A stretch of 33,492 nt of DNA, from positions 1 to 33,492 of the forward strand of contig JAFGBD010000020.1 in NCBI GenBank assembly GCA_016933335.1, written 5' to 3'. Position numbers and translations under genes: made by a program. A model generated the notes under the pieces. That model was not told the origin of the DNA and searched no databases. It was given only the letters and a program-made list of their open reading frames with translations. Positions 32,764 through 33,492 of this stretch are shown here, in pieces. Each line of letters begins with the position of its first letter. Positions within the stretch are counted from its first letter, which is position 1. The DNA is from Bacteroidales bacterium. Its GTDB lineage: Bacteria > Bacteroidota > Bacteroidia > Bacteroidales > UBA10428.

Positions 32764-33291
32764 ATGAGAAAACTTAAGAATGAGGAGTTGAACAGGCTAA
32801 GGGTAGATGAATTCAAGTCGGTGACAAAACATCACATTTTCATTATACTTGACAATGTGAGAAGTCTGAATAATATAGGCTCCGTATTCCGTACAGCCGA
32901 TGCATTCCTGATAGAAGGCATCTATTTATGTGGCATCACTGCGACTCCCCCCAATAAAGAAATTCACAAAACAGCGCTTGGAGCAACCGAATCGGTTTTC
33001 TGGCAATATTTTGAAAATACCCTGGATGCTGTAAAAATTCTGAAGAAGAAAGGATTCAAGATTATTGCCGTCGAACAAACAACCAAAAGTATCATGCTTC
33101 AGGATTTTAAACCTGAAGCTGATGTCGGATATGCCCTTGTTTTCGGGCATGAGATAAAAGGAGTGGAGCAGGAGGTGATTGACCATTGCAGTATGAGTCT
33201 TGAAATACCTCAATACGGGACAAAACATTCATTTAATATTGCGGTTAGCGTTGGGATTGTGCTCTGGGACCTTATCAATAAATGGAAGTAA
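32764..33291 (+). CDS. TrmH/SpoU-family RNA methyltransferase
   Basis: 175 residues, the SPOUT catalytic core without an N-terminal RNA-binding extension. Motif 1 is N-V-R-S-L-N-N-I-G-S-V-F-R-T-A-D-A, motif 2 A-L-V-F-G-H-E-I-K-G-V, motif 3 L-E-I-P-Q-Y-G-T-K-H-S-F-N-I-A-V-S. These form the knotted SAM site. It methylates a ribose 2'-OH in tRNA or rRNA; the exact site is not predictable. Divergent from sucC. Confidence 0.93.
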   Translation: MRKLKNEELNRLRVDEFKSVTKHHIFIILDNVRSLNNIGSVFRTADAFLIEGIYLCGITATPPNKEIHKTALGATESVFWQYFENTLDAVKILKKKGFKIIAVEQTTKSIMLQDFKPEADVGYALVFGHEIKGVEQEVIDHCSMSLEIPQYGTKHSFNIAVSVGIVLWDLINKWK

Positions 33292-33473
33292 GACATATCT
33301 GACTTTCCGAATCAAGAATATTTCAGATGAAACGTCCATTAAAAAATTTTCATTTTTTCACAAAAGGAGATGAACCGAAATCCCGACTCGTCAGGATGAG
33401 CTCACCGAAGGTAAAATATTTTTAATGGTAAGTTACATCAGACCAATAAACTTAGCGAATAAAATGAGCGATC

Positions 33474-33492
33474 TCATGAACGAAGTGAATAA
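33474..33492. repeat. Dispersed 19-base repeat (copy 2, inverted)
   Basis: Exact reverse complement of 24146-24164, at the very end of the window. The ~180 bases before it hold no gene; a TCCCGA-type motif near 33380 recalls the hairpin element beside tRNA-Val. Confidence 0.6.

Overview
The window looks like a chromosomal stretch from a member of the Bacteroidota, probably an uncultured Bacteroidales-type lineage. The reasons are: a FecR-type anti-sigma factor with its own ECF sigma factor, an STN plus carboxypeptidase-regulatory-like domain protein, a type IX secretion C-terminal domain, weak Shine-Dalgarno sequences, and several matches to the Bacteroidota -7 promoter element TAnnTTTG. No ribosomal RNA, CRISPR array, transposase, integrase or phage structural module is visible.

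Layout. 1-3,220: an exported serine beta-lactamase-like hydrolase (minus), a lipoprotein with a C39-like cysteine peptidase fold (plus), and a minus-strand tRNA-Val(UAC) next to a broken, interrupted tRNA copy with a strong promoter. 3,220-8,658: folC (minus) diverges from a PIN-PhoH ATPase, a SixA-like phosphohistidine phosphatase and polyphosphate kinase. 8,749-12,984: an inositol-monophosphatase-like enzyme, then an envelope group (LpxL-like acyltransferase, GT2 glycosyltransferase overlapping it by 8 bases, and an Omp85/POTRA-type outer-membrane protein).

13,025-21,200 is the regulatory core. On the minus strand lie an ECF sigma factor, a FecR anti-sigma factor, an STN-domain protein that lacks the TonB-receptor barrel normally found in such systems, and a separate predicted barrel protein. 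A paralogue without the STN domain lies upstream. Diverging on the plus strand is a second ECF sigma factor followed by a small one-helix membrane protein (likely anti-sigma), a CnrX-like periplasmic sensor and a Spy-like LTxxQ chaperone, ended by a good intrinsic terminator. This second set resembles a CnrYXH-type envelope or metal-stress circuit.

21,486-24,100 holds small genes: convergent DUF6132 and DUF2892 membrane proteins, a SAM methyltransferase, an exported GyrI-like protein and an orphan SiaC/DUF1987 protein. 24,101-27,720 contains two tRNA-Ser genes (CGA and UGA), each followed by a copy of a ~122-base direct repeat. The repeats bracket a two-gene secreted cassette: an S74 chaperone protein with a type IX sorting domain, and a papain-like protease with DUF333 repeats. 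28,016-33,291 is mostly housekeeping: M16 peptidase and O-methyltransferase (overlapping), a MerR regulator with the CarH-type B12-binding signature, a VOC protein, sucC and a TrmH/SpoU rRNA/tRNA methyltransferase.

The most unusual items are the tRNA-fragment/hairpin mosaics at two tRNA loci and the repeat-bracketed secreted cassette, the receptor-less STN/FecR locus, and the hairpin-rich 260-base gap upstream of its sigma factor. Functions are read from motifs by eye; no database search was run.
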